A stretch of DNA of 64,000 bases, taken from Amphritea atlantica. GTDB taxonomy: Bacteria; Pseudomonadota; Gammaproteobacteria; Pseudomonadales; Balneatricaceae. The stretch lies in NCBI RefSeq assembly GCF_900111095.1, contig NZ_FOGB01000016.1, forward strand, positions 47,632-111,631, given 5' to 3'. Below are positions 39,444 to 48,304 of this stretch, in pieces. Below the pieces are notes generated by a model. It worked only from the letters and a program-made list of their open reading frames with translations. It had not been told where the DNA came from and ran no database searches. The translations under genes and the position numbers were made by a program. Position 1 is the stretch's first letter. Every line of letters starts with the position of its first letter.

Positions 39444-41363
39444 TCAGATCTGCAGAATAGCCTGAGTCACCGTATTCAGGGTTTCCAGTGTTTTCGAGTT
39501 AGCCTGGAAGTTACGTTGAGCCTCAATCAGTCGTACCAGCTCAGTGGACAGGTCAACGTTTGATTGTTCCAGCGCGGCAGAACGCAGGCTACCGTTCAAA
39601 CCAGTTCCCGGAGGGTTAAGCACCGCATTACCTGAAGTCAGTGTTGCACCCCATTCGGTATCACCCGCTGGCTGCAGGCCTGACTGGTTTTCAAAGGTTG
39701 CGAACGCTACTACACCGAGGTTCTGCTTCTGACCATTGGAGAAGGCAGCAACCATCTCACCCGTTTCAGCAAAGCTCACCCCGATCAGGTCCCCCTTGGT
39801 GTAACCATCCTGAGAAGACGCTTTAACAATTGATGCGGACGCAAACTGTGTACTATTGGACAGATCCAGATTGATCAGAGTCTCCGTATTCGCCGGATCA
39901 GCACCCTTAATGGTTAACTGAGGCGCGGTGGCGCCGCGGGAAAAGGTCGTTCCGTTGACACTGTTCAGGAAACCCGTCGTGGGATCGAAGCCCAGCATCA
40001 CAGAACCCACTTCACTCAGGGTATCCTGCGGTTTAATTGCAAAACCTGACTCACCCGGATCCACACTTTTACCGATATCCAGCAGTTCAGTACCGTTAAG
40101 GTAGGCGAACATCTGATACTGCCCACGATAACTGTTATCGCCTTCATAGGTACGCTCTGGAATCGCTGTCAAAACAGTTCCACCGGTCTCTGAGACACTG
40201 AATTCTGAGCCGATGTTGCCGTAGTCCGCTTTAAAACGGATATCCAGCCTGAACGATCCCGCTTCATCCACAACCGTCACTGACTCAACATTGGGGTTTC
40301 GGTCTTTAATATCGGTCTCTCTTGCACGGATCTGATCAGCTATATCATTTAGTGTTGGCACCGTCGGACTGGTAGCAATTTCAATCGGAACACCGCCAAT
40401 CGTCAGGGTTGTATCAGCCGCAGGCACCGCTAAGGTATAGGAGTAGTTCTCGTTTGCGTCACGCTCAGTCGGCTCAGGTGTAATATCAGCACCGCCGGCG
40501 TCATTGATCAGCATATCACCATAGCTGCTGTATTTAGCATAGGTCTCAAAACTGATAGTTCCCTCTGCAGCATTATAAGCAAGGGTCGTTGTATCAATAC
40601 GCTTATCAGTGCTTTTCAGGGTATCCAGAGCAACCGGATCAGGAGTACCGGCAGCATCAAAACTAACGTTGACACCACTGATCGTTAAGTTAGTAGGCAC
40701 AGCTGCAGAAACCGTATAAACATCACGAACCGGACGCTGCTCAACGATATTGTATTTAACCGTGTTTTCATTACCCAGGCTGTCAAAGGTTCGCACTGTC
40801 GTACTGTAAGTGAACGAAGAAGGTACATCCTTATCATAAGGCGTACTCAACAGCGTTGGGTCCGCTGCATCATTGATGTTAAACGACAAACCAATATTGT
40901 TAGTTGCCTGGGGAGGACTTTCCTTCTGGTCAACTGCCAGATTTCCGATAGGCAGACGGTTACCCTGTGAATCCAGACCGTAGCCCTGCAGATATTTACC
41001 CGACTTAGAGACCACAAAACCATCTTTATTCAGCTCAAATGCGCCAGCACGGGTGTAGGTCACTCCGCCCTGCCCATCATCCAGCTGGAAGAAACCGGAG
41101 CCATTAATCGCCAGATCCAGGTTATTATTGGTAAATTCAGTAGTACCCGCCTGAAAATTCTGTGCAATATCCGTTACGGTCACACCGGAACCGGCGACAT
41201 TACTGGAACCGGCGCCAACAACCGCGGTTGCATAAATATCACCAAACTCTGTACGCGAGGCCTTAAAACCAATGGTACTGGAGTTCGCGATGTTATTACC
41301 GGTTACATCCAGATTAGTTGTTGCCGCCTTAAGCCCTGTTATCGCAGTATTAAAACCCGCCAT
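39444..41363 (-). CDS. flgE: Flagellar hook protein FlgE
   Basis: 639 residues, well above the enterobacterial 402, because of enlarged outer domains (about 150-480). FlgE polymerises into the hook. The N-terminal rod motif ATTNLDVTGNNIANSSTIGF and NNLDLAINGSGFFQLDDGQG, and the C-terminal SNVDLSTELVRLIEAQRNFQ, are conserved. It follows flgD after 14 bases and is closed by a strong terminator. Confidence 0.96.
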   Translation of the reverse strand: MAGFNTAITGLKAATTNLDVTGNNIANSSTIGFKASRTEFGDIYATAVVGAGSSNVAGSGVTVTDIAQNFQAGTTEFTNNNLDLAINGSGFFQLDDGQGGVTYTRAGAFELNKDGFVVSKSGKYLQGYGLDSQGNRLPIGNLAVDQKESPPQATNNIGLSFNINDAADPTLLSTPYDKDVPSSFTYSTTVRTFDSLGNENTVKYNIVEQRPVRDVYTVSAAVPTNLTISGVNVSFDAAGTPDPVALDTLKSTDKRIDTTTLAYNAAEGTISFETYAKYSSYGDMLINDAGGADITPEPTERDANENYSYTLAVPAADTTLTIGGVPIEIATSPTVPTLNDIADQIRARETDIKDRNPNVESVTVVDEAGSFRLDIRFKADYGNIGSEFSVSETGGTVLTAIPERTYEGDNSYRGQYQMFAYLNGTELLDIGKSVDPGESGFAIKPQDTLSEVGSVMLGFDPTTGFLNSVNGTTFSRGATAPQLTIKGADPANTETLINLDLSNSTQFASASIVKASSQDGYTKGDLIGVSFAETGEMVAAFSNGQKQNLGVVAFATFENQSGLQPAGDTEWGATLTSGNAVLNPPGTGLNGSLRSAALEQSNVDLSTELVRLIEAQRNFQANSKTLETLNTVTQAILQI

Positions 41364-41377
41364 GATTCTTCTCCGAT

Positions 41378-42052
41378 TTACCCAATTCGTTTGACATCAC
41401 TGAAGTCGACCGAGCCAGCATCGGTATTTACCTTCATACCGATACCATTTTGCCCCAGCGTGACGCTATTGACGTTATAAGCAATAAAGCTGCTAGCCGT
41501 TTTATAATTACCATCAACCTGCGCTTCAGCGACAACCCGATACTCCCCTGGAGGACGATCACCGGCATTCCACACAAAATAGTGGTCTCCACTACTCTGA
41601 CTACCCATCTCAACCTCATCAATAAGATTGTTGGCGCTGTCATAGATAGAAACCCGCAGGTTCTCGGTGCTCACAGGCAGTTCAACTACCCCTCTGATTT
41701 CACCTGATTCACCTACCTGAGCCACATCAGTCTTGGCATAAACATCCTGACCAATCATGGACGACGCCTGCAACGCAGCCTGACTGGACAGTAGTGAAGC
41801 CGACATGTTTTCCATCGTCGTATTCAGTTTGGCGATATTTTCCACCGTACTCATACTGGCGATCTGCTGCATAAACTCGCTGGTTTCTGCTGGACTCGTG
41901 GGATCCTGATTCTGCAACTGTGCAATCATCAGTTTCATAAACATCTCACTGTCAGCGTTGCCACTGCCCTGTGTCGATGTGGAATTACTCTGATTCTGCG
42001 CATTGATCTTGTCGTAGATCGATTGCGTTCCCGAAACGTCGTTAACACTCAT
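41378..42052 (-). CDS. flgD: Flagellar hook assembly (cap) protein FlgD
   Basis: 224 residues. FlgD forms the cap on which FlgE assembles. The N-terminal conserved part is MFMKLMIAQLQNQDPTSPAE plus MQQIASMSTVENI. The C-terminal Ig-like and tudor-like domains (about 110-220) include NLIDEVEMGSQSSGDHYFVW. It lies 41 bases after flgC. Confidence 0.95.
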   Translation of the reverse strand: MSVNDVSGTQSIYDKINAQNQSNSTSTQGSGNADSEMFMKLMIAQLQNQDPTSPAETSEFMQQIASMSTVENIAKLNTTMENMSASLLSSQAALQASSMIGQDVYAKTDVAQVGESGEIRGVVELPVSTENLRVSIYDSANNLIDEVEMGSQSSGDHYFVWNAGDRPPGEYRVVAEAQVDGNYKTASSFIAYNVNSVTLGQNGIGMKVNTDAGSVDFSDVKRIG

Positions 42053-42093
42053 AACATATACCTCACATCAGGCTTTCATCGCATCACTAAGGC

Positions 42094-42528
42094 TTACTGG
42101 CCCAGCGTCAGAGCCTTCTGCATCATCTGTTTTGCCGTATTCATGATCTCAGCATTTATCTGAAAAGAGCGTGACGCCGAGATCATATCCGCCATCTCTT
42201 CTACAACATTCACATTCGGGTAGTAGACATAACCATTCTCATCCGCCATCGGGTGATCCGGGTTATACTCCTGACGCAGCGGGGCATCACTTTCAACGAT
42301 CCCTGAGATTGAAACCCCCTGACCCGCCTGCGTCCCCATGGGTATTCCGCCAGGCTGCAGATTATCGGTTTGTTTCAGCTCAAACACTGGCTTACGGGCG
42401 CGATAGGTTTCACCGGCACTGCTGCTGACACTCTCAGCATTGGCCATATTACTGGCAGTGGTATTGAGCCGCACCGTCTGTGCACTCATCGCTGAGCCTG
42501 CAATATCAAAAACATTACCCAGAGACAT
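42094..42528 (-). CDS. flgC: Flagellar basal-body rod protein FlgC
   Basis: 144 residues. FlgC is a proximal rod subunit. QTVRLNTTASNMANAESVSS near the N terminus, and YPNVNVVEEMADMISASRSF near the C terminus, are family signatures. It starts two bases after the flgB stop. Confidence 0.96.
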   Translation of the reverse strand: MSLGNVFDIAGSAMSAQTVRLNTTASNMANAESVSSSAGETYRARKPVFELKQTDNLQPGGIPMGTQAGQGVSISGIVESDAPLRQEYNPDHPMADENGYVYYPNVNVVEEMADMISASRSFQINAEIMNTAKQMMQKALTLGQ

Positions 42529-42530
42529 GG

Positions 42531-42932
42531 TTATTCACCCCTAATCGCATTACTAAGACCTTTGAACTTTTTATTCAGAAACTGAAATGAAGCCTGATAA
42601 TCAACAGCATTTTTGCTATAACGAGCCATCTCTTCCTGAACATCCACCGTATTACCATCGATACTCGGCTGACTGGGAATCCGGTACATCAACTCCGCAG
42701 CAAAGTCAGAGTCGATTAATCCCTGGTTGTGTCCGGCATGGGTGCGGGCCATTTGCAATGGCTGTTGCCCCTCCTGAACACCCTGCAGAATACTTTTAAA
42801 ATCGATATCCCGGGCTTTGTAATTTGGCGTATCAGCGTTAGCGATATTATTTGCCAGAATTTCAGCACGCTGAATTCGCAGGCCCACCGCCTGTTCATGA
42901 ATTCCCAGTGCTTTGTCAAAGCTGATTGCCAT
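42531..42932 (-). CDS. flgB: Flagellar basal-body rod protein FlgB
   Basis: 133 residues. FlgB is the first proximal rod subunit on FliE. IQRAEILANNIANADTPNYK and the C-terminal VDVQEEMARYSKNAVDYQAS are conserved. It is the first gene of flgBCDE, with a sigma-54 promoter about 47 bases upstream. Confidence 0.96.
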   Translation of the reverse strand: MAISFDKALGIHEQAVGLRIQRAEILANNIANADTPNYKARDIDFKSILQGVQEGQQPLQMARTHAGHNQGLIDSDFAAELMYRIPSQPSIDGNTVDVQEEMARYSKNAVDYQASFQFLNKKFKGLSNAIRGE

Positions 42933-42978
42933 CGATTTGCCTCAAAGTGTCCGGTTTCAGATCTTCTTACTCCAACAA

Positions 42979-42994
42979 TGCAAGAGCGATACCA
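42979..42994 (-). promoter_or_regulatory. Sigma-54 promoter of flgBCDE
   Basis: Minus strand TGGTATCGCTCTTGCA has TGG at -24, 10-base GG-GC spacing and TTGCA at -12. It gives a leader of roughly 35-40 bases to flgB. Confidence 0.82.
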
Positions 42995-43284
42995 ATACAA
43001 ATAATTACTTTTAAAACAAAGGCTTAATATTTTTCCTATGGCGATGCGGCAACACTTATCCGGGAGATAGCGGCAAAGCGGCAATGCAAAACGGAGAGCG
43101 GCAATAGAGGGGGCGAGGCCAAAAATGAAATTTTCCGTCCAGGCCTGATAGACACAGATATGACAGCGTGCTTACAAAGTGCTGTCTGTTTTAATGATCT
43201 ATCGAACAGTTGCAAAGAAGGTTTTTGCGAGCGATGAGTAAGGCACACGCTTTGTGACGTTCTAACGACGAGAGCCACATAACT
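42995..43284. other. Gap between flgB promoter and cheR terminator
   Basis: About 290 bases with no credible gene on either strand. It contains several GCGGCAA repeats (43029-43110) and purine-rich stretches. It may hold FlrC or FlrA enhancer sites for the flgB promoter, but I cannot identify one. Confidence 0.4.
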
Positions 43285-43308
43285 AAAAAACGCACTCAGG
43301 GCGCGTTA
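43285..43308 (-). terminator. Terminator overlapping the cheR stop
   Basis: On the minus strand AACGCGC-CCTGA-GTGCGTT (one G-U) starts within the cheR TAA and is followed by a T run. Confidence 0.75.
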
Positions 43309-44151
43309 TTTAGCTTTATAGATGATGCCCGGGCGGCAATGAACCATTTCAAACAGATTATTCAGCTCACCAATAGACTCGGATGCACCAAGAAGCAGAT
43401 AACCACCTGGTTTGAGTGTTTTATGGATTTTCGTCAGAATTTCACGCTTACGCTCAGACGAAAAATAGATCAGTACATTACGGCAAAAAACAATATCGCA
43501 GGGACCAATACCTGTATAGGCGCCAAGCAAGTTCATCTCTCTGAAGGTCACCCGTTTTTTAATCTTCGGCAACAGGGACCAGCCATCATGTTTCCCCGGT
43601 ACGAAGAACTTCTTCAGTCGATCCTGCGACAGCCCTCTCCCCAGCGCCAGCATCTCATACTCAGCCAGGCGTGCCTGCTCCAATACCCGGGTGCTGATAT
43701 CAGTAGCAATAATCTCCTCACCCAGTCTGAACGCTGCAGGGTTCTGCTCCTTAAACTCATCAATAATCATACTGATAGAGTAGGGTTCCTGTCCGGTAGA
43801 ACAGGCGGCTGACCAGACCTTAAGCCGCTGAGTGCCCGCCTGCTTTTCGGCCAGCTCAGGTAGCAGCTTATCTTTTAATATTTCATAGGGATGTATATCG
43901 CGAAACCAGAGAGTCTCATTGGTCGTCATCGCATTGATGACCTCCTCTTTCAGAAGACTGTTGCCTGGACGTTCCAGAGTTACCACAAGCTGACCCAATG
44001 AATCAAACTGCCCATCAATAAGAATTTTACTTAAGCGACTCTCCACCAGGTATTGCTTGTGTTTTGCCAGTAGTATGCCGCATGCCTGTTCAAGAAACTG
44101 GCAAAACTGATCAAACTCCTGTTGAGTAATCCTTATTTTCTGGCCGTTCAG
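43306..44151 (-). CDS. cheR: Chemotaxis protein methyltransferase CheR
   Basis: CheR methylates glutamates of chemoreceptors using S-adenosylmethionine. The methyltransferase domain shows WSAACSTGQEPYSISMII, ATDISTRVLEQAR and DIVFCRNVLIYF. The first standard start in frame is GTG at 44046 (246 residues), but reading farther gives a perfect CheR N-terminal helix (EFDQFCQFLEQACGILLAKH, then KQYLV). No ATG, GTG or TTG lies between the in-frame stop at 44176 and this helix. I extend to a CTG at 44151 (281 residues), which has AGAGG 9 bases ahead; ATT at 44130 (274 residues) is the other candidate. It follows cheV closely. Confidence 0.85.
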   Translation of the reverse strand: MNGQKIRITQQEFDQFCQFLEQACGILLAKHKQYLVESRLSKILIDGQFDSLGQLVVTLERPGNSLLKEEVINAMTTNETLWFRDIHPYEILKDKLLPELAEKQAGTQRLKVWSAACSTGQEPYSISMIIDEFKEQNPAAFRLGEEIIATDISTRVLEQARLAEYEMLALGRGLSQDRLKKFFVPGKHDGWSLLPKIKKRVTFREMNLLGAYTGIGPCDIVFCRNVLIYFSSERKREILTKIHKTLKPGGYLLLGASESIGELNNLFEMVHCRPGIIYKAK

Positions 44152-44179
44152 AACACCATCCTCTTGCGTATTGTATTAA

Positions 44180-45115
44180 TCACCCCTCTACTGACTCTAT
44201 TCGCTGAATCACCGCTTCAGCCAACTCGTCCGGATTAAACTTGCCAATAAAGGCATCAGCACCAACACGCTTCACCATCGCCAGATTGAAGCGACCACTC
44301 AGTGAACTGTGTAACATCACGTATAAAGGCTTGAGACGAATATCCTCACGAATCTTCTTCACCAGAGTATAGCCATCCATCTGCGGCATTTCGATATCGG
44401 AAATCACCATCAGAAACGTATCGGTCATCCGCTGATCTTTGTCAGCCATCTCTGTCAGCATATCAAGGGCCGCCTTACCATCGTTCGCCGTGGTCACCTT
44501 TATATTCAGGTTTTCCAGTGCTTTCTTTACCTGTGTCCGGGCCACACTGGAATCATCGACAACCAGAATATGGTATTGCGCAGCATTCTTCTTGAAGCTC
44601 TCAGTAACTTTGGTTGTCTTTACATCAGTACTCACAGGAATAAGATCAGCCAGCACCTGCTCAACATCAAGAATCTCAATCAGGCCTCCTTCATGCTGAA
44701 CAACGGCGGTCAGATAGTTCTTCTCATTGGTTTCAATAGGTGGAGGACTGACCTGATCCCATTTGGCAGGCAGAATACGATCAACATTGCGCACCAAAAA
44801 CGCCAGAACCCGGCGGTTATACTCTGATACGATCAGAAAACAGTTCAACCGATCCTCTGCGGGGATGGGCTCTGCGCCAATTGCCTGAGAAAGATCAATC
44901 ACCGGAATCGTTTCCCCACGGATATGGGCCAGGCCTTTAAGAGCAGTGGTCTGCTTTGGAATACCTGTCAATTCAGGACAGGTCAGAACTTCCCGGACTT
45001 TGAAGACATTGATACCATATTCCTGGTCATCATTAAGCCCAAACAAAAGCAGTTCCAGGCGGTTCTGTCCCGCCATATTGGTACGTTGGTTTACAGTACT
45101 GTTTATACCTGACAT
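44180..45115 (-). CDS. cheV: Chemotaxis coupling protein CheV
   Basis: 311 residues from the ATG at 45115; the reading frame continues 34 codons upstream but without conserved residues. It has a CheW-like domain (about 15-155) with YGINVFKVREVLTCPELTGI and GLAHIRGETIPVIDLSQAIG, and a C-terminal receiver (about 180-305) with VVDDSSVARTQVKKAL and phosphorylation site MVISDIEMPQMDGY. CheV couples receptors to CheA and buffers phosphate. It is divergent from flgA and pairs with cheR, as in Pseudomonas and Vibrio. Confidence 0.94.
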   Translation of the reverse strand: MSGINSTVNQRTNMAGQNRLELLLFGLNDDQEYGINVFKVREVLTCPELTGIPKQTTALKGLAHIRGETIPVIDLSQAIGAEPIPAEDRLNCFLIVSEYNRRVLAFLVRNVDRILPAKWDQVSPPPIETNEKNYLTAVVQHEGGLIEILDVEQVLADLIPVSTDVKTTKVTESFKKNAAQYHILVVDDSSVARTQVKKALENLNIKVTTANDGKAALDMLTEMADKDQRMTDTFLMVISDIEMPQMDGYTLVKKIREDIRLKPLYVMLHSSLSGRFNLAMVKRVGADAFIGKFNPDELAEAVIQRIESVEG

Positions 45116-45171
45116 GATGCTCTCTGTACTATGCGTTACCTGAACATTGCCAACATTATTGATGAGTAGCA

Positions 45172-45894
45172 ATGCGAACTTCCGGATCAAGCGTGAAAAA
45201 AAACATATTCTCCACAATAATCACACTTATAGCTATGTTAGTCGTGCCAGTAAAGAGCACTCTGGCCGCTGAAACAGACTCGATTAGCCAAAAAGCACAG
45301 CGATTCCTGGAGCAACAGTACCAGAAAACAGCCCCCATGGCGCGCACTGTCGTCAGAGTATCCCCCCTGGCACCCACCCTGGATAAACGCCGCTGCAATG
45401 GCCCGATATCCTTTATTCATGCACCCGGCAGGGCAACCCGAATAACGGCCAAAGCGATCTGTAATCAACCTGTATGGACTATTTTTATCACTGCTACCAT
45501 TGAGCAGTGGCAACCTGTTGTGGTCTCCAGCCGGGCACTGAGTAAAGGCACCATTTTGGGTGATTCTGATATCTATCTGAAAGAGTATGACACCAAAAGT
45601 CTGTCTTCAGCCTACTTTACCAACCCCGGAGAGCTGATCGGCAGAGAGGTCAAGCGGTCGCTTGCCTCTAACCAGATCATCTCTCCGACGCTGGTTGAAA
45701 AAAGATTACTGATCCGAAAAGGAGACCTTGTCTATATCGAAGCCAGAAAAGGGACTATGACCGTCCGCATGACCGGTACCGCCGAACAGGACGGTTCTCT
45801 GGGAGAGCAGATCAGTGTAATCAACAGCCGTTCAGGCAAACAGGTTCACGGATATGTAAAGAGCCAGGGGGTGGTTTCAGTCAATGGTCAATAG
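45172..45894 (+). CDS. flgA: Flagellar P-ring assembly chaperone FlgA
   Basis: 240 residues. FlgA is a periplasmic chaperone for FlgI. The signal peptide is KKNIFSTIITLIAMLVVPVK then STLAA, so a GTG at 45193 is an alternative start that removes seven residues. The C-terminal SAF domain (about 110-238) has SRALSKGTILGDSDIYLKEY, LIRKGDLVYIEARKGTMTVR and INSRSGKQVHGYV. It is followed by flgM with its own sigma-28 promoter. Confidence 0.94.
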   Translation: MRTSGSSVKKNIFSTIITLIAMLVVPVKSTLAAETDSISQKAQRFLEQQYQKTAPMARTVVRVSPLAPTLDKRRCNGPISFIHAPGRATRITAKAICNQPVWTIFITATIEQWQPVVVSSRALSKGTILGDSDIYLKEYDTKSLSSAYFTNPGELIGREVKRSLASNQIISPTLVEKRLLIRKGDLVYIEARKGTMTVRMTGTAEQDGSLGEQISVINSRSGKQVHGYVKSQGVVSVNGQ

Positions 45895-45954
45895 CAGCCC
45901 TCGCAGGCCGATATTTGAGCTGCTATACTGGGCTCATTAATTTACAAATAGCAT

Positions 45955-45981
45955 TAAAGTTTTCCACCAGCGCGCCGATAG
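45955..45981 (+). promoter_or_regulatory. Sigma-28 (FliA) promoter of flgMN
   Basis: TAAA (45955-45958), 15 bases, then GCCGATAG (45974-45981), close to consensus. It allows flgM to be raised by the sigma factor it inhibits, the known feedback loop. Confidence 0.85.
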
Positions 45982-46011
45982 CTGTATTCAGAACAGCATG
46001 AGGACCAGAAA

Positions 46012-46326
46012 ATGGTTATTGATATCACGGGTTTAACGTCTTCTTCACAGGCGGCTAACTCTCGTGCCAAGGTAAATGATCAGCCTGCAGCCGGGAGTAA
46101 ATCTCAGCAGACTACTGCGCCAGAGACACCCGTCTCAGCGGGAGTCAGCCTGAGCGATGCTGCACAGGCAGTACAGAAAAGTGTCGGACAGGTCGTTGAA
46201 GAGGGCATCTCTGTCAATGAGCAGAAAGTTGCCGAGCTGAAAGCTGCAATAGATGACGGCAGTTATCAGATCAACTATGAAAGTACCGCTCGCGGTCTGT
46301 TCCAGATCGAAAGCATGCTGGATTGA
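46012..46326 (+). CDS. flgM: Anti-sigma-28 factor FlgM
   Basis: 104 residues, mostly disordered in the first half. FlgM binds FliA (sigma-28) until it is secreted through a finished hook. The C-terminal sigma-binding part has VSLSDAAQAVQKSV and VAELKAAIDDGSYQINYEST. The N-terminal MVIDITGLTSSSQA is typical. A sigma-28 promoter is directly upstream; flgN overlaps its stop codon. Confidence 0.94.
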   Translation: MVIDITGLTSSSQAANSRAKVNDQPAAGSKSQQTTAPETPVSAGVSLSDAAQAVQKSVGQVVEEGISVNEQKVAELKAAIDDGSYQINYESTARGLFQIESMLD

Positions 46327-46820
46327 TACCGTTGAGCGCACAGCCACCACTCGATCAAATTAATGCCCTGACCACTCAGGGCATTACTTTTCTTACAGCA
46401 CTGAGTGAATTGCTTGATGCAGAGTACCAGGCGCTTCAGCAGCGCAACATCGAGCATCTACAGGAACTGGTAGAAAAGAAAACCGATATTCTTCAACAAC
46501 TGGAAGAAAACAACCAGACCCGCAATCAACTCTTTATCGCTGCCGGTATAACCCCCGACAAAGAGGGTCTGCAAAGCTATCAGGTACAGCTAAACAATAC
46601 TGAATCAACGTCATTCCGCTCATGCTGGATAGAACTGGAGCAGGCACTGCATCAGGTCAATGATAAGAATAAGCGCAATGAGATTATCATCAGCCGCAAC
46701 AGCCGCAACCTGGAACAACTGATGAGCATCATCAGAGGCCAGAACCAGAAAAATACCCTTTACAATCAAAGCGGCGGAAAAGGTAACTACGCTGCCCAGA
46801 ACAGCCTGGGAAAAGCCTGA
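46323..46820 (+). CDS. flgN: Flagellar chaperone FlgN
   Basis: 165 residues if started at TTG 46323, which overlaps the flgM stop (TTGA); another TTG at 46332 is possible and no ATG is available near the start. FlgN is the helical chaperone for FlgK and FlgL. The sequence is coiled-coil throughout, with YQALQQRNIEHLQELVEKKT near residue 40, the family's conserved stretch. The weak start suggests translational coupling to flgM. Confidence 0.88.
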   Translation: MIPLSAQPPLDQINALTTQGITFLTALSELLDAEYQALQQRNIEHLQELVEKKTDILQQLEENNQTRNQLFIAAGITPDKEGLQSYQVQLNNTESTSFRSCWIELEQALHQVNDKNKRNEIIISRNSRNLEQLMSIIRGQNQKNTLYNQSGGKGNYAAQNSLGKA

Positions 46821-46878
46821 TTTTTTTCGATTTACCCGTGACCTCAGGCGCCAGAACAAGTAGAATCCCTGCCACTGC

Positions 46879-46954
46879 CTCCCCGTAGTTCAACCGGATA
46901 GAATAGGGCCCTCCTAAGGCTTAGATAGGGGTTCGAGTCCCTTCGGGGAGGCCA
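46879..46954 (+). tRNA. tRNA-Arg (anticodon CCT)
   Basis: 76 bases including an encoded CCA. The acceptor strands CTCCCCG and CGGGGAG pair fully, with TA at positions 8-9. The anticodon loop is CTCCTAA with anticodon CCT, and the T loop is TTCGAGT. It reads rare AGG codons. No integrase, att repeat or island is seen next to it. No clear terminator follows. Confidence 0.93.
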
Positions 46955-47015
46955 TTCCTGATTCTGTCGTTTCAGCTATCAACTAATAAAACGATCCCAG
47001 AAAGAGTACTTCCTG

Positions 47016-48029
47016 CTAATAACAGGTCCGATTACGGCCACCGCCTTTGGCCCGATAGAGTGCCTTATCCGCTCTGGCAACCAGAGACTCTTTGTTATCA
47101 CTCGCTTGCGCCTGTACCAGCCCGGCGCTCAGGCTGACATTAATAACCTGCCCTGAGCCGGTTCTGAAATCCACTTCTGATAGTTCTAATCGAAGCCGTT
47201 CCACCGCGGTGAATGCATCATTGATCTCCACTTGCGGCATGATGATAACGAACTCCTCACCACCATAGCGATAAGCGCTATCGACACAACGCAGATGTGA
47301 CTTTATTAAAAAACCTAATTTTCGCAGTACCTGATCGCCAAACGGGTGCCCAAAGCGATCATTAACATCCTTAAAAAAATCCAGATCAAGCATGCACAGC
47401 GTCAGGGGTTGCTTATAGCGGCGAGATCTTTCAAGCTCATGTTCCAGCTCGTTATAGAAATGTCTGGCGTTGTACAGCTGAGTTAAGTCATCAACCTGGC
47501 TCAGTTCTCGATAGCGTTGCTCGCGTTCGGTTAACTCAAACTCAGCTTTCTTACGATCAGAGATAACCACCAGTGTTTCGATAGCGCCTATAATCTCACT
47601 GTTTTCATCTTTGATAGGCGAGGCTGTAAAGGATAACCACTCCCCTCCTATACCGATATCAGGAAAAAAATCCTCTGCCATAAAGGCGCCCGGAAGAACG
47701 TCTGATGGATGATACTTAGCTGCATAGAACTGATCCAGCTCGGGTATATTCACCCCGGCGACAATCAGGTCTGCCATGGTCGGCCTTTTATTCTTGTAAA
47801 AGGGTCGCCACTGATCCTGAGTACCAACCACATCACGACTACTCAGTCCTGAAGCAATTTCCAGTGAGACATTCCAGTGGGTAATCACATGTTGAGTATT
47901 GATAATGAAGGCAGGAATCGGAATGTTATCCAGCAGATTTCCAATACCGATTCCATCTAGCTTCTTTTTTGACACAGATAGATCGCTCTCATTCAAATTA
48001 CCACGTTGAATACAGCATCGAGCATTCAA
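47016..48029 (-). CDS. PAS-GGDEF diguanylate cyclase
   Basis: 337 residues, cytosolic. A PAS domain at about 25-160 begins LLDNIPIPAFIINTQHVITH. The GGDEF domain (about 170-335) has LDFFKDVNDRFGHPFGDQVL and the active-site GGEEF near 255, so it should make c-di-GMP from two GTP. An inhibitory-site RCVD lies five residues before GGEEF, predicting product feedback. No EAL domain. Placed next to the flagellar block and near FlrA/FleQ, which binds c-di-GMP in Pseudomonas; a link is only inferred. Confidence 0.93.
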   Translation of the reverse strand: MNARCCIQRGNLNESDLSVSKKKLDGIGIGNLLDNIPIPAFIINTQHVITHWNVSLEIASGLSSRDVVGTQDQWRPFYKNKRPTMADLIVAGVNIPELDQFYAAKYHPSDVLPGAFMAEDFFPDIGIGGEWLSFTASPIKDENSEIIGAIETLVVISDRKKAEFELTEREQRYRELSQVDDLTQLYNARHFYNELEHELERSRRYKQPLTLCMLDLDFFKDVNDRFGHPFGDQVLRKLGFLIKSHLRCVDSAYRYGGEEFVIIMPQVEINDAFTAVERLRLELSEVDFRTGSGQVINVSLSAGLVQAQASDNKESLVARADKALYRAKGGGRNRTCY

Positions 48030-48304
48030 GAACAGGGGTTGTTAGCCCGCCTTTGATTTAATATCCAATTGTAACCAAGGAATGAAAAACGGCCTATAGC
48101 ACCTTAGATTAAGCTCTTATTGAGCTTTTAAATAAGGCAGGAGGATCTTAAAAAAAATGCCCCGCTGATAGACAGCAGAGTATAAAGTGGGAGTGAGTTG
48201 AGAGAATCCCCCGAACAGGGGACCTGAAGGTCGATACGCTAAACTGAATAATAACCGGCTGACGTTGATAACCACATGCCGCCATCGCAAACGATGAGCC
48301 GTTG
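48030..48304. other. Intergenic region with no recognised gene
   Basis: About 275 bases. A few short stems (AAGCTC-TTATT-GAGCTT near 48113 and TCCCC/GGGGA at 48207-48222) and an AGGAGG followed by a three-codon reading frame (ATGCCCCGCTGA near 48158). Nothing matches a known riboswitch or RNA. Confidence 0.4.

Noticed and set aside
43036..43278. 80-codon frame on minus in the flgB-cheR gap
   Set aside because: No ribosome site and no protein-like composition; it overlaps GCGGCAA-rich repeats.
46323..46331. Searching for an ATG start for flgN
   Set aside because: No in-frame ATG occurs near the conserved N terminus; TTG starts overlapping flgM are the only workable ones.
46879..46954. tRNA-Arg(CCU) as an integration site for a genomic island
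   Set aside because: No integrase, no direct repeat of the tRNA 3' end and no compositional change are visible in the following 17 kb.
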